Positions 16,739 through 26,180 of a stretch of 64,000 nt of DNA are shown one piece after another. This DNA comes from Tritrichomonas musculus. Lineage: Eukaryota; Parabasalia; Tritrichomonadida; Tritrichomonadidae. Positions within the stretch are counted from its first letter, which is position 1. Every line of letters begins with the position of its first letter. Both the position numbers and the translations under genes were made by a program. The notes below the pieces were generated by a model. The model was not told the DNA's origin. It worked only from the letters and a program-made list of their open reading frames with translations, and searched no databases. Location: positions 558,001 through 622,000 of the forward strand of contig JAPFFF010000008.1 of the NCBI GenBank assembly GCA_039105265.1. The letters are read 5' to 3'.

Positions 16739-19700
16739 ATGTCAATTAAACTTTATTCTTTGCAATCAAGTGAGGCTGAAAAGCTCAAAGACAAAAATAT
16801 AGAGATAAGTGTTAATGATGAAGGTAATATTGATATTATAAGAAATGAGGACCCAGATGATTACCCAAAATTTAGTTGCTTATATAATAAGGCTGAAGTA
16901 GATGAAAGAGTAGTTGGTAATCATATCGAAAATGGAGGAAAGCTTGATGGTTTCGGCAATGTACCTATTACAAATAAATTTGCCAATTATTTAAAATACG
17001 TATTTAAAGGACCTGAACAGACACCCTTATTAGAAGACTCACTACCTGAAAAAGCAGAGTCACATAAGGAGTTGATAAAAGATGAACTTTGTGTTAATAC
17101 ATTTAATGAATTTATTGAAGAAGAATCGAAAACATGTGAGGCTATTCATGAGATGTATACCGAATTGATGTGTGCAGCAGATGGATATGAACAAATTGCT
17201 TTTGATGAACAAACAGGGCAAAGCAAAGTTGTTCATTATCTTCAATATCCAAAGTCTATACCAACTCCTACTCCAGACCCTTATCTTGCAGAGGTAGGAT
17301 ACTCGAATTTAGGGGATTTATTGATGAACATTATGAAGAATGAAAAGACAACAAATCCAACAAAGAAAATCTTATATGAAGCTTTTAATGAAGAAAATTG
17401 GAAAAAATTCATTAGTGGAACTATTCAATATCATTATAATCTTCAAGATAATAGACTAAAAACAATAGGATATAAATATAAAGGAAGTACTGATCAAGTT
17501 GTTGCAGACCAAATAGTTGAAGTTAAAAGTCCTCGTGAGTTTTTTGAGACATATACCCAAAATCTAAAAGATAATAATATAAATAAAGACCAATATGCAA
17601 AAGCTATGTTAGGTCTTTATTTGTATAATGTAATTTTACATTCAGGTATTACATACTATTATACACATCGAAATGCTAATGGAATGAAAGTGGATGTTGT
17701 ACCACCTGGTGGACAAGACTATTTAAATATAACGTTAGGACAATGTTTAAATTTAGTATTCGAGATTATTAAAGATATAGTGAATTCACATAATGCTTTA
17801 TTTGATTATGTTGTAACAATCAAGTCTTGTAATTGCAAACACGATAATCAAGGAGGTAACCAAGGAGGTAATGAAGGTAATGGTGAAGAAGAGGATGATA
17901 ATCAAGGAGGTAATGAAGGTGGTGATAATGAAGGCGGTGATAATGATTCAAACCTAATTCAATATATGAATGTAGGTCTACAAGCTGTAAATCAATTATC
18001 AGGTTATTTATTACATAATATTGCGAACCTAGGAAATAATGTTGCATCTCTCAGGTTCCAAAATGAAGTAGAGTCATTTACACAAGAGATGTTTGATTAT
18101 GAGATATATGATAATGGTTTAGATGAGATGAATAGACAATACCAGTCAATAGGAATACAAACAGAACAACCAACACGTCAACGAGAATCCTTATTTAATG
18201 ATTCATATGTTTGGTGTACAGTATTTCGCATGTGGACGAGTTTTGCAGTTTATAATATACCAAATCAATTTGGATGGAGGACTAATTCTGCATTTGGAGC
18301 TCCTTGGAATTTTGTCTGGGATGTTGGACATAGGGAATGGATAGCAATAGCGCCACATGAAGAAGATGTACCAGCTGGATGGAGAATTAACCCAAAGGGA
18401 AATGAAATAGCACAAACAATAGTACAACATAATATTCATTGGGAAGGAGAAATGATTTATAATCCTGATAGAGGACAATGGGAATATTATCCACCAGAAG
18501 AAAGTATTGTTGTACCAGAACAACCGGGACCTGTTATTAATATTGTTCCTGAACAAAATAGGAATGCAGTGTTAAGACCAACTTATGTTTGGTCTCTTGA
18601 GTCAGGTCGTTGGGTTAATTCAATGACAATAGCTAATATGCCAAGATCACATCCAAATGATAATAATGATTGGAGGCGAGATGTTAGCTTACAAGCACCT
18701 GCCAATTTTGTTTGGGACATAGACCATAGGGAATGGGTAGCTATAAGAAACAATGTTAGTGAAATGCTTAATGACAGAGATTGGAGGACAAATCGAGATA
18801 TTGGAGATATTGCAGTAAGGCATTATCAAGAACATTTTTTACAAGGAATCGGCGAATTAGTATGGAATGATGATTATAATAGTTATGTTTATCAATGTAA
18901 TGAGATAAGCCCATTATCATTATCATTAGAAGATAAAAGCAATAGCGGAGCAATAGCAATACCAGACCAAATTACAAGTACTGAAGCTTGGGATAAAATT
19001 TTAGACTGTATGGGTATCCCTGTTATTAATAATCCTAATGAGATAGATGAGAAGAATCCAGTACTTGGTAAATATATTATAAAGGGTGACTTAAAAGTAA
19101 ATGGGAAAATAATATGTGATTCTATTCCAAGTGGAGGTACAACAACAACTGACTCCAAGTATTTTACCTTGAAGGAATCAGACCAGTTATATTTATATAG
19201 ACCATCTAAGACGTATGAAGAATCCAATTATTATTGTATGAGATGGGATATAGATAAAGATTATGACATACCACTAAATTTAGTATTTAGATTCAAAGAC
19301 TATCTATTTGGTCATAACTGGGAATTAACATGGGATGGTAAAAATTGGACAGGAAATAATTGTCAAAACATGTGTACAGAAAAGATATCATACATGAACA
19401 CAAATGACGGTGCGCCTGCTTTAACAATCAAACATAACGAAAGAATTGGTAGATGGATAAAAGGAACAATAAAGGAAGATTTAACTGATGATGATAATTA
19501 TGCTCATATCTTGAAAGATTATCTTACCAATTGGAGGGTTGTTAAGAAAGATGGAACCATATTAAGTGAAGGAATAACTGCAACTTTTGATTCAAGTGGT
19601 TCAGGTACTTTAACTCAAGATGGATATAAATATGAACAAGCTAGAATGTATGTTGATGCGCCAAGTGGATTAAATGCAGATGATGGATTATATGTTTATG

Positions 19701-22273
19701 CTGACCTAAATATTAATGGAAATATAACTGAATTAAAATGGGATTGTCATCCTACTCATTGTATTAATTCAGGTGTTATGCATACCTATGGGTCAAATCC
19801 TTGTCTCGAATCATTTAATTATCATCGAGAAAAAAGGCATTCCATTAAAATCATTGAAGGATTTAATCATAAGAACATTCGAATATATATAGAGAAAGAA
19901 TTATTTGATTTTGATGTGAAAGTTAATCCATTCGATATAATTATTCAACAACAATTTTATGAAGTAGAGCCAGACCCAAGAAAATGCACTACCATATCGA
20001 CAGATTATAATATTTATTCATCAAAGATTATATGGGCTGATAATATCATGACTATGCGTCGAGATTTAAATGTTGTTGGTGGAATCACAGATATATTAGC
20101 CTATGATTATGCTTTATTGAAACAGACAGTTGATAATCTAGTTGAACAAATGAGAATTCAAGCCATGTATAATGAATATACTGATAGTATTAAACAAGGT
20201 GTAGCAGTTGCGAATAGTATATTAAATATTTTAGCATCAACAGTTTGTATTGCAAGTGCCCTTTCAACATTAAATATGTCCAATAACTCTGTAACTATTA
20301 ATACATATCAAACAAGACCTTTCCCAGCAGGTCCAGGAGGAAATGGTGGAGGAGGTGGTGGTGGTGGTGGTGGTTATCCAGGTGATGGAGGTAGTGGCTT
20401 TCAAGGTAAGTTTTTGGTGAATGTTGATTTGAAGGCTGATAAGATGACTATGGAAAGATTTTTACCAATAACAACAACTGTTCAAAATCCTGTTGCTGGA
20501 GCTATTTCAACATTCTCAGCTACACAGGTTGTCCTTTCGACAACACATGCACTGACTCAGTTAGGAAATGCTATTGCTACACTTGGTTCGAATGTCTTAC
20601 ACTTCTTTAGGAATAGACCAGATACAAATGGAACTGAAACATTAAATATTAATTCATCCTCGATTACAATAACTGATAATGATACTGATAATGCAACAAA
20701 TACTATCACAACCACTGAGCAATCATTAGAGAGAACTCATAGAGAAGTACAGCCACAGGTTGTTACAGATGAAACAGATGAGATTCGAACAGATATAACT
20801 GTACCACAGACTACAATGACAAATACAGCTTCAACTACGATTGCACTTAGGAATCAAGTTCCTGTTATCAATATATCTGGAATCCAGTATACCTTAGAAG
20901 ATATTGCAGATATGACAAGAGCAGAACGAAATGCATTAGTTGCTAGTCATCCTGATATCTTACGTATCCAATATCATGGAAGAGAGTGGTTTAATGTGTA
21001 TGATTTGTTTTATAATGACCAACTCATTATCCATAATAATGTATTTCAACGAAGGACTCTAATAAGACCAGCTGATATTGAGATGACAGATAGAATACAT
21101 AGAGCTACTGATAATAATTGGTCAATAGAATGGGAAGGAACAACATACACAGCGAGAGATATTGAACAATTATCTATGCAAGACAGATTAAATTTACCAT
21201 TTGTACAAAATGGAGATATTGGATTAGAACCTTACTTGAATGACCAAACAATGGAAGCATGGATAAATATTATTGATCATAGAGGAGAGACTATTGATCC
21301 AATTGTTGCTACTATTGATTATTCAGCACCAACTACAGCAAATATTAGTGGAGGTCAAGTACGATTTGTTGGAATAAATTCACAGATAGAAGTCAATGCA
21401 AATGGAGTTAGATATCAGCATTATGACCTTGTTGCCACAACAGATACTTGGACAGTACCAGGAACAACACCAGCAATAACAGCAAGAATGATAGAACAAA
21501 TGAGTGATGAACAAAGAGGAGAACTAATGGATAATATTTATTCTCATGGTAATCTTTTAGCTTTTAATGACACATTAGATGAAACAACTGGTGAAGAAAT
21601 AACACAAGTACTATATAATGGAAATGTAGTTGCTACAATAGATAGAAGAAGACTACATGTAATTAATATTGTGAATGGAGTGATAGAAATGTACCAACAA
21701 GATGGTGTTATAAGTGCAACTACCCAGGTTATTATGGGAGCAGTAGGTTATGTTGCTAGAAGGTTCTTACATGGTCAATGGCAGTTTGTTAGACATCATC
21801 CTGGTGATGCAGCAGCTATAGCAGGAGTAGCAGCAGAAGCATATGTAGCAAATAGAATAGGATTATTTAATATTCCAAGTTGGTTCCGTCGTAATGATAA
21901 CCCAGAGACATTAGCAGAGGAAGATGTATTAGAAAAGATTCTTGCATGGGCATATCATGAAGAAACAGATGATGAACCTGAACTTGAAATAACAATGAAG
22001 GATGCTGATAAGATGATGGTTTCATTTGATACATGTATTAATATTGCAAAGACATATCGCGATACTTTAAAGGGTACAATAGCATTCATGTGCGAGAAAA
22101 TCAAAGAGCTTGAAAATAAGTCAAGTACAAAACATCCATTAGAAGATATAGATATGACTGCTTATATTACTAAAGTAGAAGTGAAGGAAATGATAGACCA
22201 GAAGGATGCATATATTGATACTCTTGAGGCAAGACTTGCAGCACTTGAAGCTAAATGTGCTAACATCGAATGA
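16739..22273 (+). CDS. Giant modular fibre-like protein (element 1)
   Basis: Protein of 1844 aa, probably a surface fibre. Parts in order: unknown N-terminal region; acidic Gly/Asn-rich linker (about 370-405); GIQTE (472-476); two Trp-rich repeats near 488-600 and 614-720, each with a WDxxHREW core; a module at about 800-1160 also present in the next gene (SDQLYLYRP, QQFYEVEP, TDYNIYSSKI); a poly-glycine spacer near 1200-1220; three copies of a short helix module starting near 1384, 1470 and 1579 (YTLEDIADMTRAER, YTARDIEQLSMQDR, ITARMIEQMSDEQR); and a C-terminal coiled coil (LEARLAALE). This make-up resembles trimeric phage and viral fibres; host-cell attachment is inference. It also has hydrophobic Ala/Gly stretches but no signal peptide. 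Confidence 0.75.
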   Translation: MSIKLYSLQSSEAEKLKDKNIEISVNDEGNIDIIRNEDPDDYPKFSCLYNKAEVDERVVGNHIENGGKLDGFGNVPITNKFANYLKYVFKGPEQTPLLEDSLPEKAESHKELIKDELCVNTFNEFIEEESKTCEAIHEMYTELMCAADGYEQIAFDEQTGQSKVVHYLQYPKSIPTPTPDPYLAEVGYSNLGDLLMNIMKNEKTTNPTKKILYEAFNEENWKKFISGTIQYHYNLQDNRLKTIGYKYKGSTDQVVADQIVEVKSPREFFETYTQNLKDNNINKDQYAKAMLGLYLYNVILHSGITYYYTHRNANGMKVDVVPPGGQDYLNITLGQCLNLVFEIIKDIVNSHNALFDYVVTIKSCNCKHDNQGGNQGGNEGNGEEEDDNQGGNEGGDNEGGDNDSNLIQYMNVGLQAVNQLSGYLLHNIANLGNNVASLRFQNEVESFTQEMFDYEIYDNGLDEMNRQYQSIGIQTEQPTRQRESLFNDSYVWCTVFRMWTSFAVYNIPNQFGWRTNSAFGAPWNFVWDVGHREWIAIAPHEEDVPAGWRINPKGNEIAQTIVQHNIHWEGEMIYNPDRGQWEYYPPEESIVVPEQPGPVINIVPEQNRNAVLRPTYVWSLESGRWVNSMTIANMPRSHPNDNNDWRRDVSLQAPANFVWDIDHREWVAIRNNVSEMLNDRDWRTNRDIGDIAVRHYQEHFLQGIGELVWNDDYNSYVYQCNEISPLSLSLEDKSNSGAIAIPDQITSTEAWDKILDCMGIPVINNPNEIDEKNPVLGKYIIKGDLKVNGKIICDSIPSGGTTTTDSKYFTLKESDQLYLYRPSKTYEESNYYCMRWDIDKDYDIPLNLVFRFKDYLFGHNWELTWDGKNWTGNNCQNMCTEKISYMNTNDGAPALTIKHNERIGRWIKGTIKEDLTDDDNYAHILKDYLTNWRVVKKDGTILSEGITATFDSSGSGTLTQDGYKYEQARMYVDAPSGLNADDGLYVYADLNINGNITELKWDCHPTHCINSGVMHTYGSNPCLESFNYHREKRHSIKIIEGFNHKNIRIYIEKELFDFDVKVNPFDIIIQQQFYEVEPDPRKCTTISTDYNIYSSKIIWADNIMTMRRDLNVVGGITDILAYDYALLKQTVDNLVEQMRIQAMYNEYTDSIKQGVAVANSILNILASTVCIASALSTLNMSNNSVTINTYQTRPFPAGPGGNGGGGGGGGGGYPGDGGSGFQGKFLVNVDLKADKMTMERFLPITTTVQNPVAGAISTFSATQVVLSTTHALTQLGNAIATLGSNVLHFFRNRPDTNGTETLNINSSSITITDNDTDNATNTITTTEQSLERTHREVQPQVVTDETDEIRTDITVPQTTMTNTASTTIALRNQVPVINISGIQYTLEDIADMTRAERNALVASHPDILRIQYHGREWFNVYDLFYNDQLIIHNNVFQRRTLIRPADIEMTDRIHRATDNNWSIEWEGTTYTARDIEQLSMQDRLNLPFVQNGDIGLEPYLNDQTMEAWINIIDHRGETIDPIVATIDYSAPTTANISGGQVRFVGINSQIEVNANGVRYQHYDLVATTDTWTVPGTTPAITARMIEQMSDEQRGELMDNIYSHGNLLAFNDTLDETTGEEITQVLYNGNVVATIDRRRLHVINIVNGVIEMYQQDGVISATTQVIMGAVGYVARRFLHGQWQFVRHHPGDAAAIAGVAAEAYVANRIGLFNIPSWFRRNDNPETLAEEDVLEKILAWAYHEETDDEPELEITMKDADKMMVSFDTCINIAKTYRDTLKGTIAFMCEKIKELENKSSTKHPLEDIDMTAYITKVEVKEMIDQKDAYIDTLEARLAALEAKCANIE

Positions 22274-22292
22274 GAAGTTTTATTTAACTAAA

Positions 22293-24971
22293 ATGAGTGA
22301 TACTACTACAAGATTTAAAGGAGATATACAGTTTAAGATAGGGGATGCTACTCGAAAAGGTAGCCAGTTATTAACCTTGGGTGACTTAGATAACTATGTA
22401 CAGACAGGTCATTTATTTAATGAGGTCGAAGGTTTACCAGAAGTTGATATTAAAAATAAAAATATACAGTATGTATCATTTGAGTCTTCAACAACAACTT
22501 ACAATATCCTTAAGTTTGTTAATTTGCCTGAAGACTTCATGAATAAGCTCAACGAAATAAAAACCCAGACTAATATATTTAAGATAGTATTGAGGAAGAA
22601 TATAGTATATGATACAAGTGGTAATTTAGTCAAGGAGTTCTACATATATGTTAAGGATGGTCAAGTATATTCTCCTTTGATAACTAAAAGTAGTAATGGA
22701 TGCAGTATAAATAATAGTACCATTATGGGATATATGAATATAGCTTTTGATAGTAAACTAGACTTCAACCCATATACCTTGTGGCTGAATGGGGAGTTGA
22801 GCATAATGAATGAATATATAACTGATTCTTTACAGACAGAGAAGGCAATAAAGTGTTCTATAATAAAAGCTGATAATGCATTAAGTTTACGTAAAAGCGA
22901 TGTACTATACTTATATAAGCCTACATCAACTAGTCAGGTTGTGATCGATAACAAGAAATATTGGTTACTTCAATGGAACATAGATACTGGATATACTATA
23001 CCTAATGACTTAGAGTTTAGGTTTAATGAGTATTGTTTTGGTAATAAGTGGTTTTTATCATGGGATGGTACAAAATGGGTAGGTGATAACATACAAGGTC
23101 ATATCAATGGTAGATTAGTTAATGGATTAAATAAGGAGAATGAGTATGGTGAAGATGGTACCTACATACAAGTCAAGAGGAGTGAGAGGAACATGAAACT
23201 GATTAATAAGCCTAATGACTACTCTCCTGATAACATACTACATTACATGATTCATGGAGGTAAGTGTAAAATAGACTGTTTTGTAAAATTAAAGACAGGG
23301 GAGATAGAACCTTTTTCGAAATATGGTCTAGGATATCAAACAAGTCAAGGAGGTACAAAAGATGGATATGATATTGAAGCAATAAGGTGCTATAAGATGA
23401 ATAATGCGACTAATAAATTAGAAACTAGTGCTATTGATGAACTCTACCTTGATATTACCCTTGAAGGTTCTAAAAATGCAAATAGGTTCTCAGTTCGACC
23501 TACTGGAAAAGAAGGTAATGGAGGAGACAAGGTATGGTTGTTCTTACATGGTGTACTTGATTCATGTGAAAAGCTTGAATATACATATGCAGCTTCGACT
23601 ACTAATGACTCAAGGGATATTAAGATATATTTAGCTGATGAATATGTTGACCCAATAGATGAGGTTCATTGGGATTCAACTACTAACCCATTCGAGTATA
23701 TCATTAAGCAGCAATTTTATGAAGTATCCCCAAATCCTAATGGGGCAACGACCTTATATACTGATTATAATATTACCTCCTCTAAGATAATTACAGCTGA
23801 TAATATTACTACTATGAGGAGTGATTTAAACTTAGTTACCAACAATGTAGATGTTATTAGCTATGATGTTAACGAAATGAACACTGTTATGGAAAGCTTA
23901 AAAGGTAGAGTATCAAGGACTGAACAAGTTACTCAACATCTGGAGGATGATGTAGATAATTTACGTATAGTCTCATGGACAGCATTAGCTTTTGGAGTTG
24001 CAGGTACTGCTGGGTCAATAGGTTCTATTGGTATGCAGCTATTTCCAGATGGTATAAGCTTTCCTACCATAAAAGGTGGAGGATTCCTTAAAAGGTTATT
24101 CTCTCATAAGTCAACCAAAGGTATGAGTGATTTGGTTAGAAATAGCATTAACTTCATGTCAGGTACTACAGCAAGAAGCATAACCAAAGATATAACACCT
24201 ATCATTACCTGGTGTGAAGAGGAGTATAAGCAACTTGATGAACTACCTTTTACTGATGAGAATGATAACCCTGATACTGGAACCTTGACATTAAGTGGTG
24301 CTATGGATATCAGCAATATGTTTAGGGATTCACTCAAGCCTTGTTTCAAGTTGTTAGCTGAGAAGGTCAATGAGCTAGAGGCAGAGTTTGATAACTACCC
24401 TACTGTGGATGAAGCTAATGAAGGTCTAGATGTACTTATACGTAGGATAGAGACATTAGAGGGTGAAAATACAACCTTGAAGGCTACAATCGAAGCAATG
24501 GAAACTAGATTAGCTGCTCTTGAAGGCAATACAGATAACTACTTAACTAAGGCTAATGTCATTAATGAATACAATTATAGTAAAATCGAAACTGATATTT
24601 ATGGATGGAATGACCATCAAATCGACCCTGAAGTATTTAATAAAATTTTGAGGCTTGGATGTACAATTCGTGCTTTCCGTGAATCAAACACAAATGAAAG
24701 ATGGGATGGACGTTATCTTCCAGCAAAGAAGGATTATGAAATAATCGAGAAAAAGACATGGGTGTTTGTTCATGAAGATATCACAAGCAACCTGAGCATT
24801 CGCATATACTACCATGGTTACTCCGAACTAAATGATAAAATGATTTGTCAAATACATGGTTTGCCAGGTTTAAATAGTATAATCATTGAGAGTTTGACCA
24901 TTGAAGAAGGCAGTAAATTTAATTCATATAATGTGTACTGTAAAGAAATAGTCGATGCTAAACTACCATGA
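22293..24971 (+). CDS. Second fibre-like protein, paralogue of the giant one (element 1)
   Basis: I start it at the ATG giving SDTTTRFKGDIQFKIG (892 aa), which follows a T-rich leader 20 bases after the previous stop; an upstream in-frame ATG lies inside the giant gene. Residues about 190-560 parallel the module in the giant protein: SDVLYLYKP, FRFNEYCFGNKWFLSWDG, KQQFYEVSP, TDYNITSSKI. A coiled coil follows, then an Ala/Gly hydrophobic segment, a second coiled coil (METRLAALEG) and a compact C-terminal domain (IRIYYHGYSELNDKMICQIHGLPGL) that looks like a receptor-binding tip. Its stop lies 15 bases from the right terminal repeat. The corresponding gene of element 2 is outside the window. Confidence 0.72.
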   Translation: MSDTTTRFKGDIQFKIGDATRKGSQLLTLGDLDNYVQTGHLFNEVEGLPEVDIKNKNIQYVSFESSTTTYNILKFVNLPEDFMNKLNEIKTQTNIFKIVLRKNIVYDTSGNLVKEFYIYVKDGQVYSPLITKSSNGCSINNSTIMGYMNIAFDSKLDFNPYTLWLNGELSIMNEYITDSLQTEKAIKCSIIKADNALSLRKSDVLYLYKPTSTSQVVIDNKKYWLLQWNIDTGYTIPNDLEFRFNEYCFGNKWFLSWDGTKWVGDNIQGHINGRLVNGLNKENEYGEDGTYIQVKRSERNMKLINKPNDYSPDNILHYMIHGGKCKIDCFVKLKTGEIEPFSKYGLGYQTSQGGTKDGYDIEAIRCYKMNNATNKLETSAIDELYLDITLEGSKNANRFSVRPTGKEGNGGDKVWLFLHGVLDSCEKLEYTYAASTTNDSRDIKIYLADEYVDPIDEVHWDSTTNPFEYIIKQQFYEVSPNPNGATTLYTDYNITSSKIITADNITTMRSDLNLVTNNVDVISYDVNEMNTVMESLKGRVSRTEQVTQHLEDDVDNLRIVSWTALAFGVAGTAGSIGSIGMQLFPDGISFPTIKGGGFLKRLFSHKSTKGMSDLVRNSINFMSGTTARSITKDITPIITWCEEEYKQLDELPFTDENDNPDTGTLTLSGAMDISNMFRDSLKPCFKLLAEKVNELEAEFDNYPTVDEANEGLDVLIRRIETLEGENTTLKATIEAMETRLAALEGNTDNYLTKANVINEYNYSKIETDIYGWNDHQIDPEVFNKILRLGCTIRAFRESNTNERWDGRYLPAKKDYEIIEKKTWVFVHEDITSNLSIRIYYHGYSELNDKMICQIHGLPGLNSIIIESLTIEEGSKFNSYNVYCKEIVDAKLP

Positions 24972-24986
24972 GTAGGTGTCATACAA

Positions 24987-25220
24987 GAGATTCTCGGGGC
25001 AGGTACCTGTGCCGTTTCATAGATGGGCGATTGTGGGGTGGGGTACCTGTGCCGTTTCATTGATGGTAAGCGTTGAGGTGGGTGGGTGGGATAACATGAA
25101 AAGAAGAAGAAGATTTTTTTTTTTTATTTTTCTTTTCTTTTTCTTTTTCTTTTTCTTTTATGACGAGTTCGTGTTGACGCGTGGGGTGCCAGCCCCAGCG
25201 GAAACCGACTCGTATATACT
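24987..25220. repeat. Right terminal inverted repeat of element 1
   Basis: About 234 bases that read, in reverse complement, like the left end of element 2 (43513-43797). It contains two inverted copies of the 15-base motif ATGAAACGGCACAGG, a GC-rich G-tract stretch, then a long pyrimidine tract, then a unique GC-rich outer 60 bases ending in CGTATATACT. The left end of element 2 has three copies of the motif and a longer purine tract, so the two ends differ in repeat number. Only the last ~6 bases of the left repeat of element 1 are in the window (1-6). The exact outer edge is uncertain by 2 bases. Confidence 0.93.
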
Positions 25221-26147
25221 ACTGGGGTCATAGCTAATAATTTTATCAACGATGCCTCGTTTGCCTTTCTTTAGAGAATCAGCGAGTGGAATGTTATTTG
25301 CTGATTTAATTAATCGGTAGCCTGGTAATTTATCAACTGAATCATCTTTAGCTTTGACTATAAATTGGTTCCCGGATTTAGAATCAACGATATAAGATTC
25401 TTTGCTTACTTTATTACGTTTCTTTGAAAATGGTTCATTAGCTAAAACAATTCTTACTCTTTCATTTGGTTCAAAATTATATGGATTTATTTTTGTTTTC
25501 GTTTGGATATAATTTAATTCATCTTCTTTTGTTATATCATTTGGCGCTTTATTGTTTAAAGACCTATGAGGAGAATTATTATATGCATCTATTAAATCAT
25601 TCATTTCAGTTTCATCAATATATCTATTTTCACCGATAGCGTCTCTTATTGTTCTCATGAATCTATTAATGATGCCGAGCACGTTATGATTATTATCTTC
25701 AGTTGTTTTATAGATTATATTCTTTGACTTCATAAAATCTAATACCTCGTTTGATAAGTATGCTGCATCTTGGTCGCTTGTTATTGAATACACATCATTT
25801 ACATCGTTAAAGAATTTGGTTAATGCTTCTATTATTGATTTTGAGCCTTTGCCTATTAATGGGTATGCGTAAGCTTTTCGTGTGTTAATATTAATTAGCA
25901 TTAAATAATTACGTCCTCCTTTATGTTTATCATTGATGAATGTGTCCATTTGATAACCTCCGTGATGTTTTGACACAATAGGCATAAATTCGGCTTTTGG
26001 AACCTTAGCGTCATGAATAACATTATTTTTAAGAAACTGTTTAGCATCTTGTTCATTAAATCCATAGCGTTTAGCCAATGGTACAAATTTATTTTGACTA
26101 CGCCACGGATATTTTTTAAATAATTCATCTAATGTTTTAAAACTCAT
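25221..26147 (-). pseudogene. INT: Integrase gene of element 3, interrupted by element 1
   Basis: The visible part codes about 309 residues of a Polinton integrase: YQMDTFI, YSITSDQDAAYL, NHNVLGIINRFMRTIRDAI and NNSPHRSLNNKAP are all shared with the integrases of elements 1 and 2, with many changes elsewhere. The gene runs directly into the terminal repeat of element 1, so the insertion split it; the C-terminal chromodomain part is not visible here. The last residues of the open frame, beyond base 25221, are repeat DNA of element 1 and not part of the gene. Confidence 0.88.
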
Positions 26148-26180
26148 TTATTTTTTCATAAAAATATTTCTGTGAGTGCT

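Larger units (their letters stand above)
1..25220 (+). mobile_element. Polinton/Maverick element 1 (left ~280 bases outside window)
   Basis: A large self-replicating DNA element of the Polinton (Maverick) class. The defining set is present: protein-primed DNA polymerase B, retrovirus-type integrase, packaging ATPase, adenain-like cysteine protease and a major capsid protein. About 20 genes fill it with very short gaps. By alignment with element 2, window base 1 corresponds to base 281 of the element, so total length is about 25.5 kb. The right end reads TATATACT and is the inverse of the AGTATATA start of element 2, which fits the AG-type ends of the class. It lies inside the integrase gene of an older Polinton. 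It looks whole or nearly so (about zero to one break). High identity to element 2 suggests a recent insertion. Confidence 0.93.

Noticed and set aside
22206-22292. Upstream start for the second fibre-like protein
   Set aside because: It would overlap the giant gene by 68 bases and add a leader unlike the rest; the ATG at 22293 has the T-rich leader seen at other genes.
25158-25220. C-terminal 20 residues of the minus-strand integrase frame
   Set aside because: These codons are terminal-repeat DNA of element 1, the same as read at 43513-43577, so they are not part of the old integrase.
24976-25233. 85-aa plus-strand open frame across the right terminal repeat
   Set aside because: It is translated repeat DNA (poly-Phe from the pyrimidine tract) and crosses the element boundary.
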